Assembly: GCA_016795365.1 (NCBI GenBank)
Contig: JAEUHN010000005.1
Coordinates: 240,012-304,011, forward strand
Direction: 5' to 3'
DNA from: Verrucomicrobiaceae bacterium
GTDB taxonomy: Bacteria; Verrucomicrobiota; Verrucomicrobiia; Verrucomicrobiales; Verrucomicrobiaceae
DNA length: 64,000 nucleotides
In this document: one piece after another, positions 9,892 through 19,614 of the stretch
Layout: the number at the start of each line of letters is the position of its first letter
Numbering within the stretch: position 1 is the first letter of the stretch
Notes under the pieces: generated by a model
The model's input: only the letters and a program-made list of their open reading frames with translations
Database searches by the model: none
What the model was told of the DNA's origin: nothing
Program-made: the position numbers and the translations under genes

Positions 9892-10044
9892 GGTCGTGGA
9901 GAGTCTGGGGTTCGCTGAGTGCGCCCACCAAGTCGAGCCGGACCCAGATTGCCAAGCAAAAAGCCTGTCACGCTTTCACCCATAACCACTGAAAACAAAG
10001 GTCCTCGGCGTGCGTATTGCACCCGATCCCCATCACTCAAAGCT

Positions 10045-12483
10045 ATGACCTCTCGCACGATCTGCCGCTCTCTCTGCATGGCCGCCCTGTCCGGCGCCGC
10101 GATGCTGCACGCCGCCTACCCGGAATTTTCCGCCACCAAGCCGAACGGCGGCCAGCGTGGCACGGAGTTCCAACTCACGGTGACTGGCAATCGCCTTGAG
10201 GACTTCGAGGGCTTCATTTTCATGTCGCCAGGGTTCACCATGAAAAAGGTGGAAAAGGTGGAGAAGAACAAGGTCACCGCCACCGTCGCCATCGACAAGA
10301 ACGTGCCGCTGGGCAATCACATGATGCGCATCCGCACCAAGTCCGGCATCTCGCACGCCCGCCAATTCTTCGTCGGCCAATATCCGAACGTGGACGAGAA
10401 GGAGCCGAACGATGACTTCGCTGCGCCCCAGGTGGTGAGCTTCAATCAGACCGTGGAAGGCGTGGTGCAGAACGAGGACGTGGACTACTACCGCGTATCG
10501 GCCAAGAAGGGCCAGCGCATCGCCGTCGAAGTCGATGGCCTCCGACTCGGCTACATCAATTTCGATCCCTACGTGGCGATCCTGGACAAGGGCCGCTTCG
10601 AGATCGGTTCCTCCGACGACACCATCCTGCATCGCCAGGACGGCTTCGTCAGCGTGGTAGCGCCTGAAGATGGCGATTACACAATCATGGTTCGCGAGTC
10701 CTCCTACCGTGGCAGCGGCAACAGCTACTACCGCCTGCATATTGGTTCCTTCCATCGCCCGGACGTCGTCTATCCGGCGGGTGGTCAGGCGGGCTCGGTG
10801 GTGAAGACGAAATTCATCGAAAAGTCGGGCGAGACCTTTGAAGAAGACGTGAAGGTGCCCGGCCAGCCTGACCCGAACTACATGCTCCTGCCAGCGGCTC
10901 ACGAGTCGCCACCCTCTGGCAATCCCTTCCGCGTGGTCTCCTTTGCCAACACCCTGGAAGCCGAGCCCAACGACGAGCAGGCCAAGGCCACCGTCTCCAC
11001 CGGCGACCCCATCGCCTTGAACGGCATCATCGAGAAGGCTGGTGACATCGACTGGTTCAAGCTGCCGCTGAAGAAAGGCATGAGCATCGTGGTCCAGACT
11101 TTCGCCCAGGCGCTAGGGTCCCCGCTTGATTCCGTGGTCAATGTTTATAATGCCAAGGGTGGCTCGCTCAGCGGCAATGATGATGGCGGTGGTCGCCGTC
11201 GTTTGGACTCCAAGTTCACCGTCAATGTGCCAGCGGATGGCGATTACTTCCTGCGCGTTACCGATCACCTCGAGCGCGGCGGACCCAACTTCATCTACCG
11301 CATCGAACTCGCCGCCTCCGAGCCCAGCGTGAGATTCTCTTCGCCGAACTACAGCGTGAACGACAGCCACCTGCGCCAGTTCATAGCCGTGCCTCGCGGC
11401 GGCTACTACGCCACCATGGTGAACGTCAACCGCAGCAATGTGAACGGAGACATGAAGTTCGACATGCCCAACCTTCCCCAGGGCATGAAGCTGATCACTA
11501 CCGACTTCCCGAAGGACCTGCCGAATGTGAACCTGCTCTTCCAAGCCGCTCCTGATGCCCCCATCGCTGGTGCCGCCCTGCCCATCACGCTCAAGCACGT
11601 CGATCCCAACGTGAAGGTGGTCGGCACGCTCGCGCAGGAGTTCGACGTCGTGCGCAATGGCAACGTCATCTACTACACCGAGATCGAAGACAAGCTGCCC
11701 GTCGCGGTGGTCGAGGAAGCCCCATACTCGCTCGAGATCGTCAAGCCCACCGTGCCGCTCGTGAACAACGGCGTGCTCAGCATGAAGGTGGTGGCCAAGC
11801 GCAAGGAAGGCTTCAAGGCCCCGATCCGCGTGCTCCTCATGTGGAAACCCCCAGGCGTTAGCTCCCTGGGTGAGCAAACCATCCCCGAAGGCGGCACCGA
11901 GTGTGCCTTCCTGCTCGACGCCAATGCCAATGCCCCTGCTGGTAAGTGGAACTTCACCGTGATCGGCGAGGCCGACGCAGGCAACGGCCGTGTTTACAAT
12001 GCGTCACCGTTCACCGAGATAGTCACCGCTCCGGCCTACATTACCGCACCCACCATGGCCATGACCGCCGTGGAACAGGGCCAGGAGACCGAGATGGTTT
12101 GCAAGGTGGAGCACCTCCAGCCATTCACCGGCGAAGCCACCGCGAAGGTCACCGGCACGCCCGACACCATCGAGATCGCCAGCGCCACCATCAACAAGGA
12201 CACCAAGGAAGCCATCTTCAAGGTGAAGACCACCGCCAAATCCCCGATCGGCAAGCAGGCCAACCTGTTCGTCGCGGTCGAGGTCCCCATCCCCGGCGGC
12301 ACCACCACGCATCGCATCGGCATCGGTTCCATCCTTCGTATCGACGCCCCGCGCAAAGCTCCTGCACCCAAGCCCGCCGCCGTGGCCGCTGCAACTCCCG
12401 CCAAGCCCGCCCCCGCCAAACCCGCTGAGCCCAAGCGCCTCTCCCGCCTCGAGCAGCTCCGCCAGGAGGCCACCGGCAAGTAA
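10045..12483 (+). CDS. Secreted PPC-domain protein
   Basis: An 812-aa exported protein. The start MTSRTICRSLCMAALSGAAM gives a signal peptide ending near HAAYP; the frame is open from 9919, but only the ATG at 10045 places the signal at the N-terminus. Next is an IPT/TIG-like region (FSATKPNGGQRGTEFQLTVTG), then two pre-peptidase C-terminal (PPC) beta domains, one around EPNDDFAAPQVV...DVDYYRVSAKKGQRI and one around EPNDEQAKATVS...DIDWFKLPLKKGM. More Ig-like sequence follows, ending in an Ala/Pro/Lys-rich tail. Such proteins commonly accompany the cytochrome c/DUF1549/DUF1553 proteins of Planctomycetes and Verrucomicrobia; that partner lies at 15471, beyond a gene on the other strand. The function of the set is unproven. 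Confidence 0.85.
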   Translation: MTSRTICRSLCMAALSGAAMLHAAYPEFSATKPNGGQRGTEFQLTVTGNRLEDFEGFIFMSPGFTMKKVEKVEKNKVTATVAIDKNVPLGNHMMRIRTKSGISHARQFFVGQYPNVDEKEPNDDFAAPQVVSFNQTVEGVVQNEDVDYYRVSAKKGQRIAVEVDGLRLGYINFDPYVAILDKGRFEIGSSDDTILHRQDGFVSVVAPEDGDYTIMVRESSYRGSGNSYYRLHIGSFHRPDVVYPAGGQAGSVVKTKFIEKSGETFEEDVKVPGQPDPNYMLLPAAHESPPSGNPFRVVSFANTLEAEPNDEQAKATVSTGDPIALNGIIEKAGDIDWFKLPLKKGMSIVVQTFAQALGSPLDSVVNVYNAKGGSLSGNDDGGGRRRLDSKFTVNVPADGDYFLRVTDHLERGGPNFIYRIELAASEPSVRFSSPNYSVNDSHLRQFIAVPRGGYYATMVNVNRSNVNGDMKFDMPNLPQGMKLITTDFPKDLPNVNLLFQAAPDAPIAGAALPITLKHVDPNVKVVGTLAQEFDVVRNGNVIYYTEIEDKLPVAVVEEAPYSLEIVKPTVPLVNNGVLSMKVVAKRKEGFKAPIRVLLMWKPPGVSSLGEQTIPEGGTECAFLLDANANAPAGKWNFTVIGEADAGNGRVYNASPFTEIVTAPAYITAPTMAMTAVEQGQETEMVCKVEHLQPFTGEATAKVTGTPDTIEIASATINKDTKEAIFKVKTTAKSPIGKQANLFVAVEVPIPGGTTTHRIGIGSILRIDAPRKAPAPKPAAVAAATPAKPAPAKPAEPKRLSRLEQLRQEATGK

Positions 12484-12507
12484 TCCGCGCGAGTTTTCCT
12501 CCTCCGC

Positions 12508-12545
12508 AAGGCCTGACGAATGCACGTTCGTCAGGCCTTTCTGTT
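12508..12545 (+). terminator. Intrinsic terminator after the PPC-domain gene
   Basis: A perfect 13-bp stem, AAGGCCTGACGAA (12508-12520) and TTCGTCAGGCCTT (12527-12539), with a 6-base loop and a T-rich tail (TTTCTGTT), 24 bases after the stop codon. It also lies just downstream of the opposing gene ending at 12564, so it may act on both strands, although the minus-strand T tract is poor. Confidence 0.85.
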
Positions 12546-12563
12546 GGTGAGATGCTGCGGCCC

Positions 12564-15353
12564 TTATTTCGCCGTCACCACATGGCCTTCGATCAAGGCG
12601 CATTGCAGCACGTCTTTGCCATCGAAGGCGGGGCCAGTGGGTTTCCACATGGAGATGAGTTTCACGGTGCCGTCTTGCAGCGTGACGGCGGTGGTGGTTT
12701 CGGTTTGGTGGAAACGGAACTGCGGGATGGTGAGTTCGTGGCCCGTCGGTGGATCGGTGTAGCGCAGGGTGTAGTCCTCGGGCGGGGCCGTGGTGTAGCG
12801 AATGGCAATGTTGAGGTCGAGAGTCCAGCCGTCGGCACCGAGCACGGGATCGACCTCCATTCCAGGGCCAAGGGTGCGTATGGCGTGATTGATGAACGGC
12901 TGTCCGTCATCGCTGATGCCAACCTCGGAGATGAAGGGCTTCTCGATGCCATCGCTCGCCGTCGCACGCTGGCCGGACTTGGTTTCCAGGCGAAGCGTCG
13001 AGAGACTGCGGGCCTGCCTTTGATCCGCGGCAGCGCGCAGGGCATCAAGCATCGGGCGATGGTCCTGGATGGCACCGCGCTCGGTGATCAGTCGGCGAAG
13101 CACAGGGCCGGGTGCTTCGAAGAGGTGGAGGGTGAAGGACAGGTTTTTGGCCAGTTGAGCGTCGAGGTCCCTGAAATAGTCGTCGATCCGATCAAGATTC
13201 GCGGTGGTGTTCCTGACGATGAGTTGGGAAGTGGCGGCCCCATAGATGACGGAGGCACCTTCAGGAAAATTGATGCCTTTCGAGTGCAGGATGCTCTTGG
13301 CATCAGTTCGGTTATTGGATTCCACATGTGGTTTAGAGGCGTCCTTGTTTGATTCGCTTGAAGAAACCGAAACTATGAAGTCGCGCGGCACCGAAAATAC
13401 TCGCGTGTGCAGCGTTGGGTCATCGGGATCAATCACGTCTGGATTCTCTGTGGCGTTTTTGGTGATCTTTTGACTGACTAATTGAGTCACCTCCGCCGTC
13501 ACCCACACCGCCTCCAGCACATCCTCGTTCACGCCGCTGGGACGATAGACGCCGAGGAGTTGCGTGCCTTGATCGGTGAGGATTACTGAGGTTTCGATCG
13601 AGGCCTGGTGGCTGTCGAGGAAGGGCAGGCGATACATGCTGCTGTGCGCGGGATCGCGGAACTCGAGCCAGCGTTCCTCGGGCGGAGCTGTGTGGCGTTT
13701 GTAGGCGGCAGTGAGGTCGATCGTGGTGCCGTCAGGGCCAAGCACGGGGTCGAGTTCAATCTTGGTGCCCAGTGGGAGCATTTCGAATTCCGGGCCACGG
13801 GCGTGGCCAGCTTTCTTGGGTGGGGTGGCAGCCTTGTCCTCGGGCTTGGGAGTGGGGCGGCCGATGAAGTCGCTGATGAAAGGCTGCTCCGTGATCGAAT
13901 TGACCGAGGCCTTCCAGCCCGACTTGGTCTCGGTGTAGCTCGTGTCTACGCACTGCGCCTTGCCTTGATCGACAGCCGCGAGGAGCGCACGCAGCATCTC
14001 GCGCTGATCGCTGGTGGGCTGGGCCTGGGTCACGAGCGGACGCATCAATGCCGAGGGCGCGCGAATCGTGTGGAAGGTGAAGGCGAGGCCGTGGGGCATT
14101 CGTTGTGTCATGCCCCAGACGATTTCGCTGACGTTGGCCAGGGCATCGAGAGAACTCGTCACCAGAAGTTGCCCATCGGGCGTGCTGCCCGCGCGGCTGC
14201 CCGCAGGAAGCTGTGCACCGAGACGCTGCAAGCACTCCTCCACGCCCTCACCGCGCGCCCGACCAAAGGTTTCATCGTCAGTGATCTGAAGATGGGAGGG
14301 AATGGGAAAGGCGAGTGACTTCCAGCCCTCCGGTAGTGCCCGGCCCGCCGCGCCGGGGACCTCGTGCACTCGCGGCAATGTCTCCACCGGCACCTTGCGC
14401 GCGGTGAGGAAGCTGACCCAGCGCACGTCGCCCGTCTCGAACTCAGGCTTGCCGGTGGGCTTCCAGATGTTGAGGAGTTTCGAGCTGCCGCTGATCAGCG
14501 AGAGCGCAGTCTGCACCGTCTTGACGTGAAAGGCGGAGGTCGGCGTGGTGAAGCCTTTGCCGGAGAGCAGATCGGTGCTGGTCTCGCTGCCTTCGTCGGG
14601 CGGCGCTGAGGCGCAGGTGGAGGCGATGTTGACGTCGATGGTCGCGCCGTCGGGTCCGAGCACGGGGTCGATCTCGACATTGAAACCGAGGCCTCGGATC
14701 TCTTGCGCAAGGTTGTGCAGATGGCCGTCCTTGCCCACATCGGCCTCAGAAATGTAGGTGTGCTGCCGCTCGGCCGCGATGCGGACGCGCTGGCCCGACT
14801 TGGTCCGCACGAAACTGTCGGCGACGGCTTTCACATTGGAAGCTGGATCAGCGGCGGCTTTGACGAGGCGCTCCAGCTCGGCGGTGTGATCAGCGGTGGA
14901 AGTCGTGGCATGCATGAGCACCGTGGCCGCTGCGGCGGGGAGCTGGAAGGTTTGGAGGTGGAAGGAGAGGTTGATGGGACCCCTGTCTTTCATCGCGCCA
15001 ACGAAGGTATCGACGAGATCGAGATTCGCTTTCGTGTTGGTGACACGGAGGATGCCCGTAAAGGGATCAAAGGAGACGCTGCTGCCTTCGGGAAACTGAA
15101 TGCCTTGGGCTTCGAGAATGTCTTTTGAGTTTGGCAGGGACGGCTTTGGAACGGGTGCGGCCTTTGGCGCGAAGGGATCGGCGGGGACGGGCGTGAACGG
15201 ATCAGAAGAAGCAGCCCCGCCAGAGGAGGAAGGCCTGGACCAGGTGAGGAAGTCAGGAGGGATATGGAAAACCTTGGTTTCCATTCTCACCTCCGCACCC
15301 AGCGCGAACGAGAGGCCGGTGACCACGGCGAACAGAAATGGGGCGGGTTTCAC
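12564..15353 (-). CDS. Secretin-like protein of three tandem repeat units
   Basis: A 929-aa exported protein with signal peptide MKPAPFLFAVVTGLSFALGA from GTG 15353. It consists of three copies of one unit (about 25-330, 345-650, 655-929). Each copy opens with an N-domain-like part (VFHIPPDFL or VFSVPRDFI, then SKDILEAQGIQFPEGSSVSF or a close match, then LRVTNTKANLDLVDTFV). It continues with a TKSGQR/TKSGW stretch and an FISE-type motif. It closes with a secretin-like strand set: EIDPVLGPDGATIDVNI, ELDPVLGPDGTTIDLTA or EVDPVLGADGWTLDLNI, then an SVILTDQGTQLLGVYRPSG-type hairpin. The last part resembles the C-domain of type II/III secretins, but full pore-forming features are not evident. The middle unit is the most diverged. 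Its role is unknown. Confidence 0.7.
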   Translation of the reverse strand: MKPAPFLFAVVTGLSFALGAEVRMETKVFHIPPDFLTWSRPSSSGGAASSDPFTPVPADPFAPKAAPVPKPSLPNSKDILEAQGIQFPEGSSVSFDPFTGILRVTNTKANLDLVDTFVGAMKDRGPINLSFHLQTFQLPAAAATVLMHATTSTADHTAELERLVKAAADPASNVKAVADSFVRTKSGQRVRIAAERQHTYISEADVGKDGHLHNLAQEIRGLGFNVEIDPVLGPDGATIDVNIASTCASAPPDEGSETSTDLLSGKGFTTPTSAFHVKTVQTALSLISGSSKLLNIWKPTGKPEFETGDVRWVSFLTARKVPVETLPRVHEVPGAAGRALPEGWKSLAFPIPSHLQITDDETFGRARGEGVEECLQRLGAQLPAGSRAGSTPDGQLLVTSSLDALANVSEIVWGMTQRMPHGLAFTFHTIRAPSALMRPLVTQAQPTSDQREMLRALLAAVDQGKAQCVDTSYTETKSGWKASVNSITEQPFISDFIGRPTPKPEDKAATPPKKAGHARGPEFEMLPLGTKIELDPVLGPDGTTIDLTAAYKRHTAPPEERWLEFRDPAHSSMYRLPFLDSHQASIETSVILTDQGTQLLGVYRPSGVNEDVLEAVWVTAEVTQLVSQKITKNATENPDVIDPDDPTLHTRVFSVPRDFIVSVSSSESNKDASKPHVESNNRTDAKSILHSKGINFPEGASVIYGAATSQLIVRNTTANLDRIDDYFRDLDAQLAKNLSFTLHLFEAPGPVLRRLITERGAIQDHRPMLDALRAAADQRQARSLSTLRLETKSGQRATASDGIEKPFISEVGISDDGQPFINHAIRTLGPGMEVDPVLGADGWTLDLNIAIRYTTAPPEDYTLRYTDPPTGHELTIPQFRFHQTETTTAVTLQDGTVKLISMWKPTGPAFDGKDVLQCALIEGHVVTAK

Positions 15354-15470
15354 GCTCCAAGACTAGCGGAGAGTCTGGCCAGGTGTCACGCTCGTAAGGT
15401 CATAGATTCCATTACAACGCTGATAAACCTCGGTATGACTGGCGTAGAAGTCTCCTCAGCAACCCCACCC

Positions 15471-18269
15471 ATGAAACGAACCCTCTTCACCGTTTCCCTA
15501 GCCCTTGGTTCCAGCATGGCCTTTCAGGCCCGTGCCGTCGATTTCGCCAAGGACGTTCAGCCCGTGCTCGAAACACGCTGTCTCGAGTGCCACAACCCCA
15601 ACAAGGTCAAAGGTGAGCTGTTGATGGATACCATCGCCAACCTCATCAAAGGAGGCGAAGGCGGAGCCAGTATCGTCCCGGGCGATGCCACCAAGGGCAC
15701 CTTGCTCGAGCGCATTACGCTGGCCAAGGGCCACGACGACATCATGCCGCCCAAGGGTGATCCTTTGACCCCGGCGGAGATCGCCAACATCAAGCAGTGG
15801 ATCGCTGAAGGGGCGAAGGTGCCGGAGGGTTTGGTGATGGCTCAGAAGTCGGCGGAAGAACTCAAGGCCATCGCCGCACTTCAGGCCAAGCTCCCAGCTC
15901 TGACCAGCATCGAAATCTTGCCCAAGGACTTCTCTCTCGAGACCCAGCGTGACTTCCACAAGGTGGTCGTCGTGGCGCACTTCAATGATGACACGACGAA
16001 GGACGTGACGAAATTCGCCAACCTCAAAGTGGCCAACGACAAGCTCGCCAAGCTGGAAGGAGATGTGCTCAAGCCGATCGACGATGGCACGACAGAGGTC
16101 ACCGCCAGCATCGGCGGCCAGAGCGCGAAGGCAGCCCTGGTCGTGAAGGATGCGAAGAAGGATCGGGCCGTGTCTTTCAACCTTGATGTGATGCCGATCT
16201 GGATGCGCACGGGTTGCAACCAGGGCGGATGTCACGGTGCGGCTCGTGGCAAGGATGGCTTCCGTCTGTCCTTGTTTGGATTCGATCCCGATGGTGACTA
16301 CACACGCCTCACTCGCGAAATGGTGGGCCGCCGCATCAATCTGGCGATCCCCGAAGAGAGCACGCTAATCGAGAAGGCCGTGGGCGCTGTCCCGCACAGC
16401 GGCAATCAGTGCTTCGACGAGAAGAGCGATTACTACAAGACGGTGATTGAGTGGATCACCAACGGCACGCCGAAGGATCCTGCCACCATCGCCAAGGTGA
16501 CTGGCATCGAGATTTACCCCCTCCAGGCGCTGCTCGAAGGCGTGGGAGCTACACAGCAGATCACCGTGCGGGCGAAGTATTCAGACGGCACCGACCGCGA
16601 CGTCACTAACCTAGCGCTGTTCTCGTCCAACAACGACGGCACCGCGAGTGTCAGTAAGCAGGGCTTGGTAACGTCGGGAGACCGTGGCGAGGCCTTCGTT
16701 CTGGCGCGCTTCGATGTGTTCTCGATCACCAGCCAGATCCTGGTGATTCCTGAAAAGCTCAAGTATGAGCGGCCCAAGCTCGTGGAAGTGAACTACATTG
16801 ACCAGCTGGCCAATGAGAAGCTGCACAAGTTGCGCATTCTTCCCAGCGGCAAGACGCCCGACGACGAGTTCCTCCGCCGCGTTTACATCGACGTGACGGG
16901 CATCATGCCGAAGCCCGCTGAAGTGCGTTCCTTCATGGCCGACACCAATCCGAAGAAGCGCGAGATGCTGATCGACTCGCTCCTTCAGCGCAAGGAGTTC
17001 ACCGAGCTGTGGGTGATGAAGTGGTCCGAGCTGCTCCAGGTGCGCAGCGGCGTGAACAACAACACGGCTCCATTCTACAAAAACGCGCTGCTCTACTACA
17101 ACTGGCTGCAGGACAAGATTGCCAAGAACCAGCCGCTGAACGAGATCGTCGTGGACCTGCTCTCCGCTTCGGGTGGCACAGTGTCCAACCCTCCCGTGAA
17201 CTACTACCAGACGGAGATCGACCCGATCAAGGTGACGGAAAACGTTGCCCAGGTGTTCATGGGCATGCGCATTCAGTGCGCTCAGTGCCATAACCACCCG
17301 TTCGATCGCTGGACGATGAACGACTACTATGGCTTCAAGTCCTTCTTCACCCAGATCGGGCGCAAGCAGACGGATGACCCTCAGGAAGTGATCATCTACA
17401 ACAGCAAGGGCGGAGACGCGCGCCACCCCGTGACCAATGCGGTCGTGCCACCCAAGTTCCTTGGCGGCACTGCCCCAGAGGTGAAGCCCGGCGAAGATCG
17501 TCGCAAGCTGATGGCCAAGTGGATCGCTTCGTCCGAGAACACTTACTTTGCTCGCAACATCGCCAACATCATCTGGCAGCATTTCTTCGGTGTGGGGATC
17601 GTGGACCCCGTGGACGATGTCCGCATCAGCAACCCCCCGAGCAATCCTGAACTGCTCGATGCCCTGGCCAAGAAGCTCACTGAATACAACTTCGACATGC
17701 GCAAGTTCGTGAAGGACATCACCATGTCCGAGACCTATCAGCGCACCTCCATTACCAATGAGTCCAACGAGAAGGACAAGCGCAACTTCGCTCACGCAAT
17801 GGTCCGCCGTGTTCGCGCCGAGGTATTGCTGGATGCGATTAGCTTGGTGACCAACACACCTAACAAGTTCCAGGGTCTGCCTCTCGGTGCTCGTGCCGTG
17901 CAGATCGCTGACGGTGCGGTGTCGAACTACTTCCTGACCACTTTCGGCCGAGCTTCCCGCACGACGGTGTGCTCCTGCGAAGTGAAGATGGAACCCTCAT
18001 TGTCACAGGCTCTCCACCTCATGAATGGTGATGCGGTGCATCAAAACATCCAGCGCGGCAAAGTCGTCTCAGACATGGTGAAGGAAGGCAAGAAAGACAA
18101 GGAGATCGTCGAAGAACTCTACCTTCGCTGCTTCGGCCGCGTGCCGAACGAGAAGGAGTGGCAGGCAGTCAATGGTGCCCTCGGTCAGTCCGCCGACAAC
18201 CGCCAGGCGGTGCTTGAGGACTTGTTCTGGGCGCTGCTGAACTCCAAGGAGTTCTTCTTTACGCACTAA
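15471..18269 (+). CDS. Planctomycete-type cytochrome c / DUF1549 / DUF1553 secreted protein
   Basis: A 932-aa exported protein with signal peptide MKRTLFTVSLALGSSMAFQA. The frame is open from 15264, but the ATG at 15471 gives the proper signal. Domains in order: cytochrome c-like PSCyt1 with heme motif C37-LE-CH41 and a possible axial Met in IMPPKG; a bacterial Ig-like segment; a CNQGGCHG motif (C249-H254); a second Ig-like segment (GVGATQQITVRAKYSDGT); DUF1549 (LANEKLHKLRILPSGKTPDD onward) with CAQCH (603-607) followed by NHPFDRW; and DUF1553 (FARNIANIIWQHFFGVGIVDP, then a NPPSNPELLDALAKK stretch). This family is abundant in Planctomycetes and Verrucomicrobia. Redox or polysaccharide-degradation roles have been proposed but not shown. 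The usual DUF1501 partner is absent here. Confidence 0.88.
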   Translation: MKRTLFTVSLALGSSMAFQARAVDFAKDVQPVLETRCLECHNPNKVKGELLMDTIANLIKGGEGGASIVPGDATKGTLLERITLAKGHDDIMPPKGDPLTPAEIANIKQWIAEGAKVPEGLVMAQKSAEELKAIAALQAKLPALTSIEILPKDFSLETQRDFHKVVVVAHFNDDTTKDVTKFANLKVANDKLAKLEGDVLKPIDDGTTEVTASIGGQSAKAALVVKDAKKDRAVSFNLDVMPIWMRTGCNQGGCHGAARGKDGFRLSLFGFDPDGDYTRLTREMVGRRINLAIPEESTLIEKAVGAVPHSGNQCFDEKSDYYKTVIEWITNGTPKDPATIAKVTGIEIYPLQALLEGVGATQQITVRAKYSDGTDRDVTNLALFSSNNDGTASVSKQGLVTSGDRGEAFVLARFDVFSITSQILVIPEKLKYERPKLVEVNYIDQLANEKLHKLRILPSGKTPDDEFLRRVYIDVTGIMPKPAEVRSFMADTNPKKREMLIDSLLQRKEFTELWVMKWSELLQVRSGVNNNTAPFYKNALLYYNWLQDKIAKNQPLNEIVVDLLSASGGTVSNPPVNYYQTEIDPIKVTENVAQVFMGMRIQCAQCHNHPFDRWTMNDYYGFKSFFTQIGRKQTDDPQEVIIYNSKGGDARHPVTNAVVPPKFLGGTAPEVKPGEDRRKLMAKWIASSENTYFARNIANIIWQHFFGVGIVDPVDDVRISNPPSNPELLDALAKKLTEYNFDMRKFVKDITMSETYQRTSITNESNEKDKRNFAHAMVRRVRAEVLLDAISLVTNTPNKFQGLPLGARAVQIADGAVSNYFLTTFGRASRTTVCSCEVKMEPSLSQALHLMNGDAVHQNIQRGKVVSDMVKEGKKDKEIVEELYLRCFGRVPNEKEWQAVNGALGQSADNRQAVLEDLFWALLNSKEFFFTH

Positions 18270-18302
18270 GCATTCATTGCTTGAGATAAGTTTGTCTCTC
18301 CG

Positions 18303-18335
18303 AAGCGGGATCATCGAAAGGTGGTCCCGCTTTTT
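18303..18335 (+). terminator. Intrinsic terminator after the cytochrome c/DUF1549 gene
   Basis: Stem AAGCGGGA (18303-18310) with TCCCGCTT (18325-18332), a 14-base loop and a run of T ending near 18335. It starts 34 bases after the stop codon. Confidence 0.8.
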
Positions 18336-18408
18336 GTTGCCGACAGCCTGCAAGACAGGGCTTGCAAAGGACCCTGTCGGAGCACAACTCGTGTGCACTC
18401 GATCATTC

Positions 18409-19554
18409 ATGATCTACCTCGACAACAACGCCACCACGCCCATCGACCCGCAGGTCGTGGACACGATGCTGCCGTTCTTGCGCGAGCATTTTGCCAATCC
18501 ATCGGCGGCGTATCGCAGTGCCCGAGGCGTCGATCGTGCGATCACGACGGCACGCGCTCAGGTCGCCGCCTTGATCCATGCGGAGCCCGAGGAAATCATC
18601 TTCACCAGCGGCGGCACCGAGTCGAACAACACCGCGATCGACTCCGCGATGTCGCGCTGGCCGGAGCGCAAGCATCTCATCATCGGCGCGACCGAGCACC
18701 CCGCGATCATCGAGCCCGCGAACCGTTGGCAAGAACGCGGCGGCACCGTCACACGGCTGCGCGTGAATCGCCTTGGCCAGGTCGATCTCGACGACCTGCG
18801 CACCACGCTTCGCGAGCATCCGACCGCGCTCGTGTCCGTCATGTGGGCCAACAACGAAACCGGTGTCATCGCGCCCATCGCCGAGATCGCTGCCATCGTG
18901 CATGAAGCGGGCGCGTTGTTTCACACCGACGCGGTCCAAGCCGTGGGCAAGCTGCCCATCGACGTGCGCGCGTGCGGCATCGACTTCCTCTCGCTCAGCG
19001 GTCACAAGTTCCACGCGCCCAAAGGCATCGGTGCCTTGTTCGCCAGTCGCCGCGTCGGCTTTCGTCCGTGGCTGCTCGGCGGCGGGCAGGAGCACGGTCG
19101 TCGCAGTGGCACCGAGAATGTCGCAGGCATCGTCGCACTCGGTGCCGCTGCTGAGCTAGCGCTGAAGGCCGACCACGCGGCGGTGCGTGCCTTGCGCGAT
19201 GAGTTCGAGAGCCTTGTGCGCGATGCCTCAATGAATGGCGATCCCGTGCAGCGACTCGGCACCACCAGCAGCCTTTGCTTCCCCGGTATGGACGCCGCGG
19301 GCATGTTGATCCTGCTCGATGAACGTGGTGTGTGCTGCTCCGCCGGTTCCGCGTGTCACTCAGCCGCTGTGCATCCCTCGCCTGTGCTGGAAGCGATGGG
19401 CTTCGATGCCGCTCATGCCGCCAGCACGCTGCGCTTTTCTTTCTCTCGATTCAACACGCTCGACGAAGCCCGCGAAGCCGCCCGCCTCGTGAACGAATGC
19501 ACCGCCAAGATGCGCAGCCTCGCTGGCGAAGGCATGGTCGCGATGGCGGAGTGA
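18409..19554 (+). CDS. Cysteine desulfurase (NifS/IscS family)
   Basis: PLP enzyme that takes sulfur from L-cysteine as a persulfide for Fe-S clusters or thiolation, leaving alanine. It has 381 aa from ATG 18409 (MIYLDNNATTPIDPQVVDTM, the canonical start); the longer frame back to 18277 runs through the preceding terminator. Seen: TSGGTESNN cofactor loop, WANNETGVIAPI, HTDAVQAVGKLPIDV, the PLP lysine K200 in SLSGHKFHAPKG, and catalytic Cys316 in SAGSACHSAA. Two further Cys (309, 310) lie close to it. uvrA follows 60 bases downstream. No scaffold or other Fe-S genes are adjacent, so iscS, nifS and mnmA-partner roles cannot be separated. Confidence 0.9.
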   Translation: MIYLDNNATTPIDPQVVDTMLPFLREHFANPSAAYRSARGVDRAITTARAQVAALIHAEPEEIIFTSGGTESNNTAIDSAMSRWPERKHLIIGATEHPAIIEPANRWQERGGTVTRLRVNRLGQVDLDDLRTTLREHPTALVSVMWANNETGVIAPIAEIAAIVHEAGALFHTDAVQAVGKLPIDVRACGIDFLSLSGHKFHAPKGIGALFASRRVGFRPWLLGGGQEHGRRSGTENVAGIVALGAAAELALKADHAAVRALRDEFESLVRDASMNGDPVQRLGTTSSLCFPGMDAAGMLILLDERGVCCSAGSACHSAAVHPSPVLEAMGFDAAHAASTLRFSFSRFNTLDEAREAARLVNECTAKMRSLAGEGMVAMAE

Positions 19555-19614
19555 GTGTGCTACGCCTTGACGGACCGTCCCACCGAGCCACTGACACACC
19601 GACGAATTGATCCC

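Noticed and set aside
11113..11877. 254-codon minus frame opposite the PPC-domain gene
   Set aside because: Shadow frame; the plus-strand frame has a signal peptide and PPC motifs.
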